DNA of 64,000 bases from Azospirillum soli (GTDB lineage Bacteria; Pseudomonadota; Alphaproteobacteria; Azospirillales; Azospirillaceae): positions 186,001 through 250,000 of the forward strand of contig NZ_JAGINQ010000001.1 of NCBI RefSeq assembly GCF_017876165.1, given 5' to 3'. A model generated the notes under the pieces. The model searched no databases. It had not been told where the DNA came from and worked only from the letters and a program-made list of their open reading frames with translations. Below, one piece after another: positions 61,075 to 64,000 of this stretch; the first letter of the stretch is position 1; every line of letters begins with the position of its first letter. Position numbers and translations under genes: made by a program.

Positions 61075-62880
61075 ATGGCGACGGTGGAAGAAGCGCTGCT
61101 CCTGGCGGTGGACCACCACACGGCCGGACGCCTTGCGGAGGCTGAGACCCTCTACGGCCGCATCCTCGACGCCGTTCCCGACCAGCCCGACACGCTGCAT
61201 TTCCTGGGCGTGCTGTCCGCTCAATGCGGATACCCGAACCGCGCCATCGCCCTTATCCGCCACGCCATCGCCGTGAACGGCACGGTTCCCGACTACCACA
61301 CGAACCTCGCCAACGCGCTCCGCGCCGCCGGCCGCCTAACCGAGGTTCCCGCCGTCCTGCGCCGCGCCGCCCTGCTCGCCCCGCCCGAGGCCCGGCGCTG
61401 GAGCCACCTCGGCATGGCCCACCGGCAGAACGGCGATGCCGCCGCCACCCGCCGGGCCTTCGAAACAGCGCTTCTGCTCGCCCCCACCGACGCGCAGGTG
61501 CTGCACACGCTCGCCCTCACCTGCGAAGCCCTCGGCGACCCGCGCGCCGCCCTTGCCGCCCACAGCCGCGCCGCCGCGATTTCGCCGTCCCTGCTGTCCT
61601 CCCGACTCGCCGCCGCCACGCTGCATGCCCGTTTCGGCGACGGCGCCGCCGACCGCATCCTCTCCGCCTTGATCGCGGACGCCCCCGACCTCGCCGCCGC
61701 GCACCACAACCGCGCCGCCCTGCTTCAGGAACAAGGCCGCATGGCCGAGGCCGCCGCCGGCTTCCGCACTGCCCTCACCCTGGAACCCGCCGATGCGGAC
61801 GCGTGGTACGCGCTCGCCACGCTGGACAAGGAGGCGCAGCGCCTCGGTCCCGCCGTCGCCCGCTACCGCCGCGCACTGGCTGTCCGTCCGGACTTCGAGG
61901 AAGCCCACCTCGACCTGCGCTTCCTGCAAAGCCGGGAGATCCCCTCCTGGCACTTCACCATGCTGGCCGATTCCGCCCGCAACGAGGCTTACCGCCGCGC
62001 CATCGAGAAGGCAGTCACCCCCGGCTGCCGCGTGCTGGAGATCGGCACCGGCGCCGGCCTGCTCGCCCTGATCGCCGCCCGCGCCGGTGCGGGCGAGGTC
62101 CACACCTGCGAGCTGTCCGCCCCACTCGCCGCCGTCGCGCGCGGAGTCGTGGCGGACAACGGCTACGCCAACCGCGTCACCGTCCACCACAAGCGCTCCA
62201 ACGAGCTGCGCGTCGGCGCCGACCTGCCCGACCGCGCGGATATTCTCGTCTCGGAAATCCTCGATTCCGGCCTGCTCGGCGAGGGGCACGCGCCCAGCGT
62301 CCGCCACGCAGTGGCCGAACTGCTGAAGCCCGGCGCCACGGTCATCCCCGCCGCCGCGACGCTCTGGGCCGTTCCCATCGAAGCGCCGTCCCTGGCCGCG
62401 ACCCACCCGATCCGCAGCGTCTGCGGCTTCGACCTGTCGCGGCTGGAGGCCTACCGCAACCCCGCCTACAGCGCCCTGTCGCTGACCGACCTGCCGCACC
62501 GGCGGCTGGCCGAACCGGCCATGGTCGCCCGCTTCGACCTCGCCAACCCGCCGCTGCCCGGCCCGGTCGGCGACTGCACCTTCGCCATCGCCGCCCCGGG
62601 CACCGTCCACGCCGTCGCCTTCTGGTACGACCTGCATCTGGACGCGGAGATCACCGTCTCCACCGGCCCGAAGGGCGAGTGCCGCCACTGGCTGCAAGCC
62701 GTCCAGTTCCTCGACCGGACGGTGGACGTCACCCCCGGCGACACCCTTCCCGCCCGCATGCGCTACGTGGCCGGACGGCTGGTGGTGTCGATCACATCCC
62801 CTCTCCCGCCCCCGGCGGGAGAGGGGGACTTTCAGCTCACTCCACGTCTTCGAACGGGTCGCCTTTCAGATTCGGGCTGA
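61075..62880 (+). CDS. TPR-fused protein arginine methyltransferase-like enzyme
   Basis: A 601-aa protein. Residues 1-280 are a series of TPR-like ~34-residue helical pairs (AGRLAEAETLYGRIL, CGYPNRAIALIRHAIAV, GDAAATRRAFETALLL, GRMAEAAAGFRTALTL, RLGPAVARYRRALAV). From about 295 a Rossmann SAM methyltransferase follows: LEIGTGAGLLALIA (motif I, 321-334), an E346 acidic residue, SEILDSGLLGEG (double-E loop, E394 and E403), and RHWLQAVQFL (537-546, equivalent to the THW loop). These are the hallmarks of PRMTs, closest by eye to PRMT7 and PRMT9. The C-terminal ~27 residues come from translation through a terminator-like hairpin. ATG at 61075 with AAGGATC upstream. It is convergent with rluC, overlapping by 44 nt. 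Substrate unknown. Confidence 0.82.
   Translation: MATVEEALLLAVDHHTAGRLAEAETLYGRILDAVPDQPDTLHFLGVLSAQCGYPNRAIALIRHAIAVNGTVPDYHTNLANALRAAGRLTEVPAVLRRAALLAPPEARRWSHLGMAHRQNGDAAATRRAFETALLLAPTDAQVLHTLALTCEALGDPRAALAAHSRAAAISPSLLSSRLAAATLHARFGDGAADRILSALIADAPDLAAAHHNRAALLQEQGRMAEAAAGFRTALTLEPADADAWYALATLDKEAQRLGPAVARYRRALAVRPDFEEAHLDLRFLQSREIPSWHFTMLADSARNEAYRRAIEKAVTPGCRVLEIGTGAGLLALIAARAGAGEVHTCELSAPLAAVARGVVADNGYANRVTVHHKRSNELRVGADLPDRADILVSEILDSGLLGEGHAPSVRHAVAELLKPGATVIPAAATLWAVPIEAPSLAATHPIRSVCGFDLSRLEAYRNPAYSALSLTDLPHRRLAEPAMVARFDLANPPLPGPVGDCTFAIAAPGTVHAVAFWYDLHLDAEITVSTGPKGECRHWLQAVQFLDRTVDVTPGDTLPARMRYVAGRLVVSITSPLPPPAGEGDFQLTPRLRTGRLSDSG
62798..62826. terminator. Hairpin inside the methyltransferase 3' end
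   Basis: CCCCTCTCCCGCC pairs with GGCGGGAGAGGGG (13 bp) around a 3-nt loop, still within the ORF at 62798-62826. It looks like a terminator or dispersed repeat captured by translation. Confidence 0.6.
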
Positions 62881-63859
62881 AGCCCAGATACTTCCAGGTC
62901 TTGACCATGTGATCAGGCAGCGGCGCCGTCACGTCGATGGTCCGCCCGCCGTCGCGCGGGTGCGGCAGGATCAGGCGGCGGGCGTGCAGGTGCAGCTTCT
63001 TCGGCACCTCCGCTCCGGGCAGGAAGGCGCCCTGCGCGCCGTACTTGCCGTCGCCCAGGATCGGCGTGCCGATGGCGTTCATGTGCACGCGCAGCTGGTG
63101 GGTGCGGCCGGTGCGCGGCCACATCGCCACGAAGGCCGCTTCCTTGCCCGCGTTCTCCAGCACGCTGAAATAGGTCAGCGCGCGCTTGCCGTCGTCGTCG
63201 TCGCCGGCCACCCGCTCGCCGCGCGGGCCGCCTTCCTTGGCCAGCGGAATGTCGATCTTGCCCTGATAGGGCTTCGGCACGCCGACGGTGGCGCCCCAGT
63301 AGATCTTGCGCACGTCGCGACCCCGGAACAGCTCCGTCAGCTTCGACGCCGCGAAGGTGTTCCGCGCCAGCAGCAGCACGCCCGAAGTGTCCTTGTCCAG
63401 CCGGTGCACCAGCTTCGGCCGCTCCGTCGCGTCGAACTTCAGCGCGTCCAGCATGGCGTCCAGATGCTTGCTCGTCCCCGTGCCGCCCTGCACCGCCAGC
63501 CCCGCCGGCTTGTCGATGGCGATCACGTCGGCGTCCTTGTAGAGCACCAGCGCCTGCAGCGCCGCGATGTCCTTGTCCGACATGGCCGGTTTCTTCGGCG
63601 CCGCGTGCGCCTTGGCCGACGGATCGGGCTTGGCCCAGTCGGCCAGCGGCGGGATGCGGATGGCCTGTCCGGCGGCGAGGCGCGTCGAGGTCTCCGCCCG
63701 CTTGCCGTCCACGCGGATCTGGCCGGTGCGCAGCAGCTTTTGCAGATAGCCGTGCCCGACGTCGGGGAAATGGCGCTTGAACCAGCGGTCGAGGCGGACG
63801 TCGGCCTCGTCGGACGCGACGGTCCGGGTTTCGACGGCGGCGGGCTTGGACTCACTCAT
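62837..63859 (-). CDS. rluC: 23S rRNA pseudouridine synthase, RluC type
   Basis: A 340-aa pseudouridine synthase with an S4 domain (LDRWFKRHFPDVGHGYLQKLLRTGQIRVDGKR) and the catalytic motif HRLDKDTSGVLLLARN. It carries the RluC-like insertion between them (KPAMSDKDIAALQALV). E. coli RluC makes three pseudouridines in 23S rRNA; the specificity here is presumed. It is convergent with the PRMT-like gene and overlaps it by 44 nt. It starts one nt after the crcB stop (TGATG overlap). Confidence 0.9.
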   Translation of the reverse strand: MSESKPAAVETRTVASDEADVRLDRWFKRHFPDVGHGYLQKLLRTGQIRVDGKRAETSTRLAAGQAIRIPPLADWAKPDPSAKAHAAPKKPAMSDKDIAALQALVLYKDADVIAIDKPAGLAVQGGTGTSKHLDAMLDALKFDATERPKLVHRLDKDTSGVLLLARNTFAASKLTELFRGRDVRKIYWGATVGVPKPYQGKIDIPLAKEGGPRGERVAGDDDDGKRALTYFSVLENAGKEAAFVAMWPRTGRTHQLRVHMNAIGTPILGDGKYGAQGAFLPGAEVPKKLHLHARRLILPHPRDGGRTIDVTAPLPDHMVKTWKYLGFSPNLKGDPFEDVE

Positions 63860-64000
63860 CAGACGGACACCGAAACAAGAGAACGCACGGCCGCGAGGCC
63901 GGCAAAGAAGCCGACGATGGTCAACACCATCGAGGCCAGCACATACCCCGCCGCCGACAGCAGATCGTCCCGCGACACCAGGACGCCCACGTCGAGCGTG
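63859..64000 (-). CDS. crcB: C-terminal fragment of CrcB fluoride channel
   Basis: The minus strand from the right edge reads TLDVGVLVSRDDLLSAAGY and then an ASMVLTIVGFFAGLAAVRSL helix, the last transmembrane segment of the CrcB/Fluc family of fluoride channels. It ends at a TGA that overlaps the rluC start by one nt (TGATG), so the two genes are coupled. Only the final 46 residues lie in the window. Confidence 0.78.
   Translation of the reverse strand, partial: TLDVGVLVSRDDLLSAAGYVLASMVLTIVGFFAGLAAVRSLVSVSV

Overview
This is a GC-rich window with strong G/C third-position bias. It looks like part of the main chromosome of an alphaproteobacterium of the order Rhodospirillales, most likely Azospirillum or a close relative. 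The evidence is an RluD-RpoH pair, HisZ beside PurA, an ATP12-type F1 chaperone, GlmM-ThiD, the EgtB/EgtD ergothioneine pair, small DUF1127 and DUF1328 proteins, and the dispersed palindromic intergenic repeats common in Azospirillum. I see no transposase, integrase, phage gene, rRNA or CRISPR array. One tRNA (Glu, anticodon CTC) is present. The genus is inferred from gene content and order, not from a search.

Layout. 1-6 kb: tail of an unknown gene, a YjbH-family outer-membrane protein, an exported Ser/Thr-rich protein, a DUF1328 micro-protein, an ECF sigma factor and a Sel1/SLT lytic transglycosylase. 6-12.2 kb: tRNA-Glu, threonine aldolase with a small membrane protein, rluD, rpoH, then a minus-strand pair of a tail-anchored pseudokinase and a basic-tailed membrane protein. 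12.3-16.6 kb: purA, hisZ and an odd Ca-loop/TPGFWKNH protein in an AT-rich pocket. 16.8-24.4 kb: TrkH, SerC, a BNR-repeat (sialidase-like) protein divergent from a radical SAM/SPASM enzyme, MaoC, two GNATs, PhzF and DUF1127. 24.5-27.9 kb: an envelope/stress set (Bax-inhibitor-1, TerB, TerC, two small membrane proteins). 28-36 kb: a MocR regulator, thiD-glmM, folP, two micro-ORFs, hemerythrin and egtB-egtD. 36-46 kb: an SDR, a CHASE-PAS-GGDEF-EAL protein, an unknown cytosolic protein, a beta-CASP nuclease, a PRPP synthetase-like protein, a lipoprotein and a DUF2975-XRE membrane switch. 45.3-52 kb: a MetR-like LysR regulator divergent from an MFS exporter, a REC-GGDEF cyclase, unknown membrane and lipid-anchored proteins, and CorA. 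52-57 kb: a complete BMP-type nucleoside ABC importer operon. 57-64 kb: Rnk-like, YgfZ, a PRC-barrel protein, ATP12-HAD, a TPR-fused PRMT-like methyltransferase, RluC and the end of CrcB.

Most of the window is core metabolism and regulation in short operons with 1-8 nt overlaps. The most unusual item is the 601-aa protein at 61075-62880. It joins N-terminal TPR-like repeats to a methyltransferase carrying all three hallmarks of protein arginine methyltransferases: the SAM motif, a double-E loop and an HW ('THW') loop. This resembles eukaryotic PRMT7/PRMT9 more than ordinary bacterial methyltransferases. Second is the pseudokinase/membrane-protein pair at 9646-12201. Other points to check are a candidate small RNA on the minus strand ending near 4640, a TTATCG operator array in front of the DUF2975-XRE pair, and a ~90-bp two-hairpin dispersed element present in two copies.
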